Part shown: positions 36,301-47,288 of the stretch, one piece after another
Numbering within the stretch: position 1 is the first letter of the stretch
How the letters are laid out: the number at the start of each line of letters is the position of its first letter
Source of the DNA: Rhypophila decipiens
Taxonomy: Eukaryota; Ascomycota; Sordariomycetes; Sordariales; Naviculisporaceae
Direction of reading: 5' to 3'
Length of the DNA: 64,000 bases
Assembly (NCBI GenBank): GCA_033297075.1
Contig: MU858119.1
Coordinates: 1 to 64,000, forward strand
Program-made: the position numbers and the translations under genes
Notes under the pieces: generated by a model
The model's input: the letters and a program-made list of their open reading frames with translations, nothing else
Databases searched by the model: none
Told to the model about the DNA's origin: nothing

Positions 36301-37228
36301 GCTCTCGTGGAGAACGTCAAGGCCGTTCCTTCACACTACTTTGCTTCCTGCCTGCTGTTTTCACGCCCGCGTCTCGATTCTCTGCTTGTCCTCGTCTAAT
36401 CTACCCCGGGGAGAGTCATTTAGGGTTAGTTCATAATCATCGTCTCTCAGCGGATAATGACAAGGACGGAGAAGGAACATGACTGTCACTGTCACGAATA
36501 TACCCTACCAGTGACGAATTCAGTTCCAGACATTGGTACAATCAACCACATATACATTACGCTAACTCTTTGCCCGAGGAATTGATTGGGCCGAGCCATG
36601 GTCTGAGCTACGTCAAGCATTAACAACAGGATCGCCTTTCACGGTACATGAAGTGGTTTGAAATAGGAGCTTGAATGCGGCTACGTGCCTCACAAGTACC
36701 AAACTAACATGACTGAGTTGTTTCAATAAGACGAGCCCTGAAATTCGTCTATAATTGAGATTAACAAACGCTTAGAATACTGTCAACTGTAAACCAGCTC
36801 ACGACATGCATTTACTTCAAGGAAGGCACCAGCGACCTGTGAAACCCTAACATTGCGGCAGCTTGACAAACCTTTTCTGTGGGGTTGATCTCGATCCTCC
36901 TTTTCCTCTGTAAAGCGGAGGAGCACACACCGACCGCATCGTGAGCTGACACACTTGTCCTGTACGGCAATGTGGCTTCACAATCAGAGTTCTTCCAGGA
37001 GCCCACCAGCAGCTACGGTTGCGAGATTGTATGCATGTATGATGGAGCCTTGAGTTATCATGAGACTGCCACAATAGGCGCAAGCCTTGCCTTATATATA
37101 AACCAAAAGTTCAAACTTGACTTTCTGGTCCCAGAGGATCGTAAATAATACATGGCGGAACCCTGATATCTCGACCTAGAACCCAAGGAGTGCCAAACTT
37201 TTGATCCCAAAAGTATCCGGTCTCTACC
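30353..37228. other. 6.9-kb region without a recognisable gene
   Basis: Open frames up to about 190 codons exist (for example 31290-31697 - and 35910-36482 +) but look random or pyrimidine-biased. The first kilobase or so is probably the promoter and leader of the PSP1 gene. TACGGAGTA-type 9-mers are at 31606-31614, 31613-31621, 32582-32590 and 33865-33873. No tRNA, rRNA or transposon arms were seen. Confidence 0.45.
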
Positions 37229-38268
37229 TTAGCCAGGGACAGTATCCAGTGTGCCCTTACCAACAGTAGAAGGAGGGGCCTCTCCCTTCTGGGCCTTTAA
37301 CTTTTCCTCAAACTTTTGAAACTCCAACAGGGACACCTCTTCCTCCTGGTCCAGGACCTGATGGACACCCTTGACCTCCTCAATCTTATGGAATGTCACG
37401 ATTAGTCTTTGCCGAGATATCGGAAGAGGGCAAGTGAAAAAGATATACTCACATAATGCATCAACATGCCCTCGATACCACTCTTCAAGGTGACGGTGCT
37501 CGAGTCACAGGTCCGGCAAGCACCCCTCAACTTGAGATGTACATAGCCCTCATCATCGAAGCCCTTGAACTCTATATCCCCCCCGTCTTCCTGAATAGCA
37601 GGTCGTATCCGCGTCTCGAGCAGCTCCTTGATCATACCCACCACCTCGCTGTCATTCTCGTCGTAGCTCAGGCTGTCCTTTTCGTCTCCAGACGCACCGG
37701 CCGCCCCCTCGCCCGAGGCATCCCCTTCCTTGCGTTCCACAACATTGACGAGTGTCTGGCCAGACGTGATGGCCTCGGTGATGAGCGCAAAGACCTCGGG
37801 TCGGATATGCGCCCAGTTGGCGTCGGCTGCTTTGGTCACGGTAATGAAGTCGGTGCCGTAGAAGACGGATGTCACACCGTCAATGTTCATCAGCTGCGCG
37901 GCCAGCGGGGAGGGGTAGGGCGGTGCGATCGTCGACCGCGGGTTGAGGTACTCGATGAACGGGGTTGAGACGTTCTCGGGCAAGACCCGGTGGTTGGGGA
38001 GGAATTTGAGTGCGTCCGGGTTAGGCGTGTTCTCGGTCTGGATGAAGATTGTGCGCCGGCTCTGACTCCATGGTTGTGAATGATGTGATTGTAATTGCGG
38101 GCGGCGTGCAACACCGGCTGCTAAGGGCCGGGCCGCTACGAGGCCGCTATGTGCTTGTCGGGTCGCTACTTGCCGGAAGATGATGGAGGATGTGGCAGAT
38201 GAGCTCGTCCGGGTGACGGCCCGGGATGCAAGAGGCGTCAAGCCTCGAAGTAACTTTGTCGACGGCAT
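37229..38268 (-). CDS. NFU1: NFU1-like mitochondrial iron-sulfur scaffold
   Basis: Delivers 4Fe-4S clusters to client proteins such as lipoate synthase in the mitochondrial matrix. Two exons, 38268-37453 and 37384-37229, joined at phase 0, give 323 residues. The start chosen is the ATG before PSTKLLRGL, which opens a long Arg/Ser/Ala-rich presequence; an upstream extension of the open frame is not needed. The Nfu N-terminal domain begins at FIQTENTPNPDALKF and contains FYGTDFITVTK. The NifU-like C-terminal domain contains AIQEDGGDIEF and the cluster-binding pair C251 and C254 in GACRTCDSST. Exon 2 continues the domain as IEEVKGVHQVLD. The intron has a GTGAGT donor, an ACTAATC branch point and an uncommon AAG acceptor. 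Divergent from the HIT zinc-finger gene. Confidence 0.92.
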
Positions 38269-38957
38269 CGATATGTCAGTTTGTTGTCCGAGAGAATCTT
38301 GAATCTGATGTCGTCGTGTGTTGAGGTGGCTACTATAGCGTTTCGAAACGGTCGATGGTCTGCCCGAGTTGCGTTGATGTTTCAATCATCCAAAAAATTA
38401 CAAAGCAAACAGTCTTTTGCCCGCAAGCCTCCGTCGCTGACGAGAAAAATACGCCCCTCTGTCCCGGTAGCTCCGATTATGTACTGTAGGTACCTGTAAG
38501 TGGACGGCTGGGGGTGGCTACAATCCCCACTCTGCGTCATAGCTCTCCTCAGGGCCCTTCTGGTGTATCGTAAAGCCGTGAACCAATCAAAGCACGTCGC
38601 GTCCTGTCTTTGAAGTTTGTTTCCGCGCCAGTGCAAGAAAAAAAAAGTTGCCGATGCCCCAGAAGAGAGACAAGTCAGAGAACATTCGATGCAAACAAAC
38701 AACAGCGGTTCGCCGAGAGCAACTCAACTCTTATCGACAATTCGTCATCATCTAACGGCACGGCTGCGGTGAGCCTGCCTCTCATTTACAGCCGATCGGC
38801 AGTCACACGAATAAGAAACTACCTACACGTGTAGAATCGAGTCCTTGGGATCTCATTGGTGGTGGTGCAAGGAAGCCCTTTGGGCGGCCGACGTCAAATT
38901 CAACTGCATCCCATTTCTCGTCGAATAGGGCGGTGTTGCTCGAACTTGGGGAGAAGA
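38269..38957. other. Divergent promoter region NFU1/HIT gene
   Basis: About 690 bp between the divergent starts. Frames extending upstream of both genes lack support. No repeats or RNA genes seen. Confidence 0.5.
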
Positions 38958-40322
38958 ATGAGCGCCTTGGATTTGGGTGGTGGCGGTGACAGCAATGGCT
39001 CAACAGTACCACTGGAAAGAAGATCGCCAACACCCGAGACAGGCAGCTCACACACCCAACAGGCAGCTCCGCAGGACGAAGGATACAAAGATGGAGGGAA
39101 AGCAGTGGACACGAGCGGTAGTGGTGGTCGCTCAACAACACCGCTGAAAAGAAAATCACCAACACCAGATACACACATGGCACATTTCCAACAGGCAACT
39201 TGCCAAGATGAAGCAAGCAAGGATAGAGGGGAAGCAGCAGCCGCGAGCAACTTTGACGACGAAGAGACCCCAGCAGCGAAAAGGCCAAGGTTGGACACAG
39301 ACCCGGGAACAGACGCCTCGAGCGTCCAAAGGGAACCGTCGCCACAAAAGCAAGTAGAACCTAGCGCGGGTGCACAACCAGACAATCACAATGGCGGCGG
39401 CGACGGCGACGGCGAAGAGCGCACAGCAGCGGAATCACCAAAGCTGGACACCGACACAGACGTCTCGAACACCCAAAGGGAACCCTCGCCAGAAATGCAA
39501 GTAGAAACTGGTGCGAGTAAACAACCAGACAATCACGATGGAGGGGGCGATGAGGAGTCCACAGCAGCTGGCGCGAGTAATCCACCAGCCAACGACGACG
39601 TCGACGACGAGGAGGCCCCAGCAGCGCAACCACCGAAACCAGAACCCAAAAGGTGCGGCATCTGCGACAAAGAACCAGGCAAATATAAATGCCCACGATG
39701 TCCCTTGGCATATTGCTCTGTGGCATGTAACAAGATCCACAAAGAGAACCACCCACCTCCACCACCGCCAGACGAACAACCAACTTCAACAGCCCAGCCC
39801 GCCGACAGCAATAGCACCACCAGTCAAAGGAGCCAAAGCAACAACGACCCCTACGAAGTCCTCCTCCGCCACCGCGTCGAGTTTGACCGCCTAATGGGGC
39901 GCTACCCAGGCCTCGAGCGGATCCTTTTCAACATCCAAAAATCTACCCTCCCCCCACCAGACGATCCATCAGCCAACGGCGGAGTCCCCTCCAGTATCCT
40001 CCAACAAACAGGCGGAGTCTCGGGCTTCGTGCCACCCACCTACGGGGCGAACAAGCCCCAGCAACGAGAAATATGGTCAGGGGAAGTCGGGCTCCGAAGA
40101 GGCGTGGCAGCGCTCAAGAAAGCCCGCACAAATCCGGGTATTCTCGGCGACGGGGTTCGTGAGTTTTGCGAGCTGGTCATGTACCTGTTGAACAATCCTT
40201 CCCTCCGGGGCGGCGACGGTGGTCCTAATGCGACCAGTCTGGTGCGCCAGGAGGTGGTGGCCGACCAGACCAAGGTTATCCAGACGCTGCTTGAGGTGGA
40301 GAAGGATGGTGATGATTTATGA
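38958..40322 (+). CDS. HIT-type zinc-finger protein (HIT1/ZNHIT3-like)
   Basis: HIT1/ZNHIT3 proteins take part in box C/D snoRNP assembly in the nucleus. One exon of 454 residues from the first ATG of the frame at 38958. The HIT zinc finger is at residues 233-265: C233, C236, C245, C248, C253, C257, H261 and H265. A Pro-rich linker follows, then a C-terminal helical region (YEVLLRHRVEFDRLMGRYPGLERILF) in the position of the HIT1 C-terminal domain. Residues 1-230 are acidic, low complexity and internally repeated, much longer than in yeast Hit1 (about 164 residues in all). Membership of the zf-HIT family is clear; the choice of HIT1 over other HIT proteins rests on the finger placed ahead of a C-terminal helical region and is less certain. 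Confidence 0.75.
   Translation: MSALDLGGGGDSNGSTVPLERRSPTPETGSSHTQQAAPQDEGYKDGGKAVDTSGSGGRSTTPLKRKSPTPDTHMAHFQQATCQDEASKDRGEAAAASNFDDEETPAAKRPRLDTDPGTDASSVQREPSPQKQVEPSAGAQPDNHNGGGDGDGEERTAAESPKLDTDTDVSNTQREPSPEMQVETGASKQPDNHDGGGDEESTAAGASNPPANDDVDDEEAPAAQPPKPEPKRCGICDKEPGKYKCPRCPLAYCSVACNKIHKENHPPPPPPDEQPTSTAQPADSNSTTSQRSQSNNDPYEVLLRHRVEFDRLMGRYPGLERILFNIQKSTLPPPDDPSANGGVPSSILQQTGGVSGFVPPTYGANKPQQREIWSGEVGLRRGVAALKKARTNPGILGDGVREFCELVMYLLNNPSLRGGDGGPNATSLVRQEVVADQTKVIQTLLEVEKDGDDL
39000..39560 (+). repeat. Two pairs of diverged coding repeats in the HIT protein
   Basis: Repeat A, about 44 codons, occurs at 39000-39131 and 39132-39263; both contain PL.R.SPTP.T and QQA..QDE..KD. Repeat B, about 46-52 codons, starts near 39267 and near 39423; both contain LDTD, QREPSP and QPDNH.GGGD. 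The copies are also similar as DNA, so they arose by tandem duplication within the gene. Confidence 0.75.
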
Positions 40323-40791
40323 CCTCAACCACCTGTGTGTTCTTGGGTCTAACTTGCCAGTACAGACAGGCAAGGGAAATATTTGGATCTACCTGTCGGG
40401 GTCCTCCCACCTTTGTCATCCGGAGTAGTCATGAACCGAGAGGTACCTACGAACCAGCCGACTACTCTTCCTAGAATGTTTGCCGCCATCGCCCGCTTGT
40501 TTGGATCAGCTTGCATAAATGGGATGATGATGGATCATGTATTATAACGTGTTTCATTACCATTAACAGCGAATACTTTTGTATCCTTCGAGGATTGAGA
40601 CATAAAAAGGTAAGCATGCAACCAAACCAAAATGAAGCCAGAGCCATCTAGACTAAAACCAAGGTGACTGACCTAACAAGCAAGCAAACCTTTTTTCCTC
40701 CAACAATACAACAAATCAATCTCTTGTTCTAATTACATCGTCTGCTTTCTCTCTCCATAGCTCCTATCAATTCATCCTTGCTTCTTCCGAT
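40323..40791. other. Convergent 3' spacer
   Basis: About 470 bp between the stops of the HIT gene and the gene at 40792. No features seen; likely 3' untranslated sequence of both. Confidence 0.55.
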
Positions 40792-42219
40792 TCACCGTCT
40801 GAACTTGGCAAAGAAACCACCCTTGGGAGACTTGGGCGTAGTCACGGCCGGCAGAGCAGCAGGCGCAGAAACAGCCTCAATCTGTTCACAAGACGCACCA
40901 CCACCGCCAGTCTCGTTCTCGTCTATTCCTCCCAGTGGCGGTTGTGCGCCGGCCCCGCTTGCTCCTCCTGCCCCAGAAGATGACGACGACGGAGAAGATT
41001 TGCTTCCCAGCCGGCCTCTCAAACCCCACAGCGAGTCGGCCTTCTTCAACAGAGGCGACAGCAACAGCTTCGGCCGGCGACCAGCAGCCTCGTCGCTCTG
41101 GGACCAGTCGACTCGATGTTGGTGAGGCAGGACCCTACCGCCTGCAGGGCATTCCTCCCCGGACGTGCCCTCTTCATCAACATCGAGAAGGGGATCCATC
41201 AGGTTGACGGACCTGCGGTTGTGCTCGCCGCTACCTCCTTGCGCCCTGTCGAATAACTCGGTATTGCCCGTGCTGTTCCTCCGATTCTTATTATGAGCGT
41301 GGTTCTCGGGCAGAATCCGGGAGATCTCTTGCTCAAATGTGTGCGCTCTGTTGTTGTCCCTCTCGGTACGTTCACGGTCGAGGTTTGCTGCTTCTTCCAT
41401 GATACGTGTGCGCTGGAACTGGTTGCGTTCGAGCACCTTTTCTCGCTGGCTCTGGCTCTCGCGCAGGGCGCGGTTGAGTTCTTTTGGTGCTGCCGTTGTC
41501 GAGGGATCCGATGCTGCTTGTCCTCCTCCTTGCCTGTGGAACTTGAGGGCACGTTTCGACAGCTGGTGGACGAGGCTTTCACGTTCCTTGCGCTGCATCA
41601 CATCTACTGTTGTGGTCCTGGCAAACTGCTTCGCTGCCTCTTTCGGGACATGGTGGTATTCCCCGTTCTGCTCCGTAGTTGCCTTGTTGGTCTCGGTCGC
41701 GCCATGTTTGGATGAGGTCAAGTGTTTTGCCGAGGATCGAGTTCGCCTGAGCTCGGTTATGAGGTCGGCCGAGGCGTTTTCTGTTCTGGCGGGCTGAGAG
41801 GTGTTCGGATACGAGTCCGGCCTGCGCCCATCGTGGGATCGTTGTTTACAGTGCTCTCCTCGTTGGGCGGCAGAGGAGGTTCGGACATTATGATTATTGT
41901 TGATGCTGTTACTATTAGTATTAGTGGCGGCTGAGTTTGCTGCTACCCCTGACTTGTGTAGGGATGATGAGCTGGGGATCGTCGTCTCGACTCTGCTTTT
42001 GCGTTTTCGTTCGGCGTGTGCTTTCTGGTCAGCCAGGACCAGGTACAGCCGTCGACACAGCTCGTCGGGGTCGAAATGACCCTCTGGAAGTTGCTTTGGC
42101 CGTCGCGGTTGTTTTGCTGACCTCCCATCTGGCATCTTGTAGGCTTGGTGGGTAGCATGGGCTCCCGCGACTGCTCCCCCCGACGACTGTTCCCAGCCGT
42201 AGCCCATCTTTTGCTGCAT
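40792..42219 (-). CDS. Uncharacterised basic, coiled-coil-rich fungal protein
   Basis: A single open frame of 475 residues with an ATG start followed by QQKMGYGWEQ. The protein is rich in Arg, Ser, Asn and Gln. An N-terminal conserved-looking block contains EGHFDPDELCRRLYLVLADQ. The middle (about residues 215-310) is a strongly charged helical region (ALRESQSQREKVLERNQFQR, DRERTERDN) likely to form a coiled coil. The C-terminal third holds KLLLSPLLKKADSLWGLRGR, a Ser/Gly/Ala run and a very basic end, SPKGGFFAKFRR. No signal peptide or membrane span was seen. I do not recognise the family. A long uninterrupted frame with coherent segments supports a real gene; the next ATG, four codons in, is an alternative start. 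Confidence 0.75.
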   Translation of the reverse strand: MQQKMGYGWEQSSGGAVAGAHATHQAYKMPDGRSAKQPRRPKQLPEGHFDPDELCRRLYLVLADQKAHAERKRKSRVETTIPSSSSLHKSGVAANSAATNTNSNSINNNHNVRTSSAAQRGEHCKQRSHDGRRPDSYPNTSQPARTENASADLITELRRTRSSAKHLTSSKHGATETNKATTEQNGEYHHVPKEAAKQFARTTTVDVMQRKERESLVHQLSKRALKFHRQGGGQAASDPSTTAAPKELNRALRESQSQREKVLERNQFQRTRIMEEAANLDRERTERDNNRAHTFEQEISRILPENHAHNKNRRNSTGNTELFDRAQGGSGEHNRRSVNLMDPLLDVDEEGTSGEECPAGGRVLPHQHRVDWSQSDEAAGRRPKLLLSPLLKKADSLWGLRGRLGSKSSPSSSSSGAGGASGAGAQPPLGGIDENETGGGGASCEQIEAVSAPAALPAVTTPKSPKGGFFAKFRR

Positions 42220-45000
42220 CCCTTTTGGGGTGGTAAAAGGGAAGGAAAGAAAAGGGCGAACGGGTGGTCGCGGTCGTTGGTCTGTATTTTGGCCCGGCTA
42301 TATTGTCCTTCTCCTCCCAGGTCAAAGTCTAAACCAAGGCGTTGTTGTGGAGGCGTGAGAGCAGGATGTTGGCAACGCAATATGATGTAACATGCCTGGT
42401 GGGTGCCGCTTCGATGGCCTAAACAAGCCCCCTTTGCCGGTGTTTCCTCCTTTAATCACCTGGATCTGGTTTTCTGCCCAAGCATCCCAAACCAAGCTGA
42501 CCGGTGTGGAACTGCTCGACGATATGTTGAGATGTTAGGGCCGGTTTGCGTAGTCAGACAAGCCACAGTCCGTCATGAGAGAGGAACCAAAACGACTAAG
42601 ATTTTAGACAAATGTTGTCCTCGGTGCCCTTTGTACGTGACGAGTTGGGGTCTCGAAAAGCTGATGTAAAGGGTGAGTGAGACTCGAGAGGTACGAAGGC
42701 TGTTTCGTGTTAGGGAAAATAAGATCAGCCCTCCTGGGGTAATGTCTGTTTCTGTCGACTGTAAGACGAATTATACAAAGTTTGTTGACGGGATGGTAAG
42801 AATTGTGTGGATATCATCGAGTGACTGGGTTGGGTGAGGGTCTCGCTCGGCTTCATAAACATGGGGAGATCTCTCTTTCTTATGCCGGCCGAAGGATGAG
42901 ATTTGACAGGGACAGGGACAGGGTGGGAAGGAGCCGAACTGTGGGGGAGGGGACTGGATTTGGTTTGAACAGGAAAAAGCGAGGTAAGGCACGAGGTACA
43001 TTGAACTTTCCATAAATCGGTTGATCTAATCATCTTGGCCCTTTCTCTCTCTCCCTCTTTCTCTGCGTCGGCTTTCGCGCCCCATTCCTTCCCCCCCCTC
43101 GCGCCCTATGACCCAGGCCCAGGAGTCCAGATCGAGAATAGGCCAAGTTAGGTAGGTGCCCATGTGGGCTAACCGCCTGATGCCAATGCTTCACTAAATG
43201 GCCTCAGGAGGGGGGCTCATTGCACGGAATGGAGGGTGGTGGAGTGGCAGCAACCGAACTGAACCGAAAGGGGGCTTTGGATCACCGCCCGGGGAATGCA
43301 ACACACCACTTTGTGCCTACACTGTATTGTACATAAATCTCATCGATTCCCGACCCCTGCACTTGCGCAAAACTACACGTAACCCAACAGCCGGCAAGCA
43401 CCTAACGCAAGAGAAGGGAGAGCCGATGGAGTCGTAATTACTAACAGGAGAGACGCCTAGAGAGGTAGCTGCTAGCTGTGAATAAAACACATAGAGGACG
43501 CTTCTTAGCCCTCTTTCATGGTGTTTATGACGATGTTCATGCCACTAGCAAGAAATAGACCAAACTTTCAGCTGTGACCACTGATTCCGCAGCTGGGGCA
43601 AAGAGACAACAAGCCAGCTTGCCTACTTGTGTGCGTGCCCCTCCCATCTTCTTCGCCACGATCACCGTCAAAATATCGCCAACAGAAACACAAGCCCGAA
43701 CTTGAGAGAGATTGTAATAAAACTTGTGAAAAGTGGACGACAGCAAGCTCCAACACGGTTGCACATGGCACACCATCTTTGACGGCTTGGCATCAACGGT
43801 CAGGGGGCTGATATGCACGGCCAGCCAGTCATCTTTCAGCTTCTAGAGAACAAGCAGGACTCGAATGGTCAAGTGCAACAACAAAACTGTCTCCTGAAAA
43901 TGACTATAAAGGAAGCTACTGTCGAGATTCCGGACTACTGCAGCTCTTTATGCAGAGCTAGAGAGAAAAGCTCGCATCTTATCGACAGTGCCTAGGACCC
44001 CTATTTCCCGGTAAAATGTTGTGACTATAGGTGTACGTAAAACGGCAAGAAGGATGTCCGTTTATTACCTAACTTGTCGAAATTGGCGTGAAATCCAAAA
44101 CCACCGGACTCTTCTTCACCGATCTGCCTCACCACTAATGTACAGATGTTACACTTACCGGTCCAGAAACTGCTGGTCGGCCGGAAGCGTGGTGGAGCTC
44201 CGGATCGGTCCCCGGTATTTTCCCAGCTGAATACTTCGTACGGAGTACGTATCTGTATTTTCGCCCCAGTCTGGCTTCCAAATCCTCCAATGACATGGAG
44301 CAAGTGCCCAGGACGTCAAACCGTTGAACCAAAAGAGCGTCATTGTATCCGTAAAAGTTCAGAGGATGGAAACATTGGATAGGCAAGAATGCCTTCACCG
44401 ATCAAAGCTCTGAGGAGTACCGGTACACTATAGCAGCCGTTCCAAGACCAGATCCCGCTAGGGACGGTGTAGCAATGTACCCCGTAACCCACGACAGATT
44501 ACCAAATTTTGGGAGAATACGAAAAAGATGGAGATCAGCAGCCTGCCCGTTAATCCCCGTTAACCTCGACTCCTCATGTGCAGAGAGGCCAATAATAAAC
44601 CAGGAACGATGCTGTCATGTCGGGCCGCGGATAGAGTACCGGTACCATACGGGACGTGGAACGGGGCACCATGCAGCTGTTTCCCAACGGTTTGCTGAAT
44701 CTTGATTAGATACATCTCTTTTCGCAGATGCATGATGGTGATGCTGCTCGGTGGGAAAACATGTCGAGCTGGACTGGGGGCCGGTGCAGAGAAGCCTCCC
44801 GCTTCCCGGTAGAGGTCCTCCGTAGCTCGAGAGATCTCCAAGATCTGTGCAACAAGGAGCTTAAGGTCCAGGGCAGCACAGCATCCGTGCTGCTTCCCCG
44901 CTCAGCTCCAGCCTTTTGCCTAGACCTGGGGTAGCTGAGCCCCGCTCACCAGCCTGATGAGCGGTCTAGGTATGGTGATCACGAGGTCAGCCACGCTTTA
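42220..45000. other. Intergenic, no gene seen
   Basis: Begins with the upstream region of the gene at 40792. Only short open frames with random-looking products. A TACGGAGTA copy is at 44239-44247. Confidence 0.45.
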
Positions 45001-45194
45001 CACCTCTACCGGGGTTTGTTTTCGAACAGACCAGGGTTTTCGCACAAAGTAGCGGCGAACAGCAGGGAGGTTACTTTTCATATAGAAATTGCTAGAAGAT
45101 CTACTTATATTAGTGGCTGCATTTAGTTACAGCAAGAAATCTCCCACCAAACTGACCACCCTGGTCTGTTCGAAAACAAACCCCGGTAGAGGTG
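45001..45194. mobile_element. 194-bp MITE with perfect 36-bp inverted ends
   Basis: The left arm 45001-45036, starting CACCTCTACCGGGG, is the exact reverse complement of 45159-45194. TA dinucleotides lie directly outside both arms (44999-45000 and 45195-45196), as for Tc1/mariner-type insertion. The 122-bp interior has no coding capacity. The perfect arms suggest recent origin or escape from RIP. Confidence 0.8.
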
Positions 45195-45196
45195 TA

Positions 45197-47288
45197 TATT
45201 CGTCCCTCAGCCCTGCCTTTGTGCCCTCTCACTCCATGTCTTGTTATACCTCTTCACGCAGGTTCGGGTCATGGGACAGGACATGCCCAATCGGTGCCCC
45301 AAGAAAACCATGAATGAGAGGGGGCTCTTGCAACCTCTCCCTGCTCCAAGACACTCCAGAAATGATATCTGAGATGTCATCCATGCAGCATTCTGTGATG
45401 CCGGCTTTTGTTTTTGCCAGAGACAAACAGATCGAATTGTGATGAAGCGACCATCCTCAGCCGTGAAACATGCGGATATCACCTTTTCTTTCCCTATTGT
45501 CACTGGCTAATATATAGACTGACCAATAGAGAAAGTTGAAACCTTCTTTGCGACAAGACAATCACAAAGAGTTGACTGAGACCCGCTGGCCGACCTCGCC
45601 CGGAGAGCGAGACCGGAACGGTGCACCATGGGACAGCACAGTAGGATCATGTCACCCTTCCATGGTACAGCAATAGGAGTTTGGACACACTACCGCACCT
45701 GGTGATGGCTTGCCGTTTCGTTGGTTCGGCAAAAGAGCAACGGCGCCGGACCGTGGATGTTGAGCGGAGGTGGTGAATTATGTTGAACTACCGTAGGTGA
45801 TTGATGCTGTGGCGTCCAAACAGTGTGTGGAGCCCGCCTGCAGTATCCGTATGATGTATCCGTATCCAAGGGCCATTCACAAGTATCTTCTTCCAGTGAT
45901 GGGAGCACAACAGGGAGAGTCCAGACCGTCTGCCTCGATGATGACAGTAGTGGCTGCATTGCCTTGCCAATGAGAATGCCCATGTTAGCAGCATGGGCAG
46001 CCATGTCGTTTTGCGCCGTTTTGCGTGCCGACACGGTTGTTCGGTTTGCGTTCATATTCACATTCGGGTGTTTTATGGAAAGACTGAAGGGAAAAGGTTG
46101 AGGCTTGTCTCTTTTCCCCTCCAGAGTTTGCTTGGTAGGGGCCACATGTGTGGGCGGTGATCTGTGGATGGATGAGGGGTCGTCTCAGAGCTGTAGGAGG
46201 GTACTAACATACACGTGTAGGTAGGCACGACGCCGGCACGATAGGGTATCCGTACCGGTAGCCACAAATCCATAGCAGGGAAGTCGCAACTCGCAACCGT
46301 TTGTTTCTACCCCTTCGCTCCGTCCCGAGTTCCGACATTTTTTCCCCTTAATCCTTCATCCCTCCCAGTCGTCGCCGGGTCAATACGTGTTTAGAACAAC
46401 CTCCCTACCCTGTGTTAGCAGTGTTCTTGCAAGCTCCCTTCACCTTCAACCCACTGGTTCATATGCGCCATCGCAACGCTTCTCCGCAATCACAGGACGG
46501 TACAGCAGGAATAAGACCAACTGCAGGCGTTTGCAGGGGCGCGAGGGTTCATTCTCACGGCAAGAGGTAACAACCGCGCTTTGTTACTATACTACCATCG
46601 AGACACTACACAGGTACATTTATCGCCCAGAGCTGTATTCGCCGTCGGCACATCACGACATCGATATCGATACCCCGTACGGATACAGAGCAGCACATTG
46701 TGAAAATACGCCCCCCTGGCTTGCATACGAACACCAACCCCATCACGCCAATCGACCGAGCCCTCGGGAGTGGCCGTCAGTCACCACATCACAGAGTCAG
46801 CCATGTCAAGCCAAGCGACCACGGCCTAAGCCATTTTTCTCCTTTTTTTCTCCCCTGGTCCCGTACGGATATCTGTCGTGTCAACAGAGCAGAGGAAGAG
46901 GGACCCTTGCTTGCGTTGAAAGTGGTGTCCTCGTTGCGGTCAAAACTGTGCAAGCTGTGCCCTGCTCCTGCTTGAGCCTCCCTCGAATCTCGCAGCTCCA
47001 GCCTGCCCACGCCGACCAACCCCGGCCCACGAAGCCACGAAGCCACGAAGCCACGGACCCCGAGTCTCAGTAAAAAACCACCCCCCGCTCGACCTTCCTA
47101 TTCCTTGGCTGTCGCTGCCCCGGTCCGCCCATATCTATCTACTGCCCTATCTTTTATCCACCTGCGCTTGTTTGCTTGTTGGGCTCCCAGACCATATTGG
47201 GCCTGGAGGGCTACATATCTACATTGCACATCGTTGCTTGCCTTATCCGTATGCCTCTTCTTTCCTTCCTACCCACCATGTCATAGCA
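45197..47288. other. Upstream region and leader of the RasGEF gene
   Basis: The 46300-47288 part is pyrimidine-rich with a frame of 228 codons (46387-47073) whose product looks like translated leader. An 8-bp unit CCACGAAG is repeated three times near 47027-47052. No other features found. Confidence 0.45.

Noticed and set aside
35910..36482. 190-codon plus-strand open frame
   Set aside because: No recognisable segments, no intron or promoter support.
46387..47073. 228-codon plus-strand open frame upstream of the RasGEF gene
   Set aside because: Pyrimidine-rich leader-like DNA; the Pro/Ser/Arg-rich product looks like translated untranslated region.
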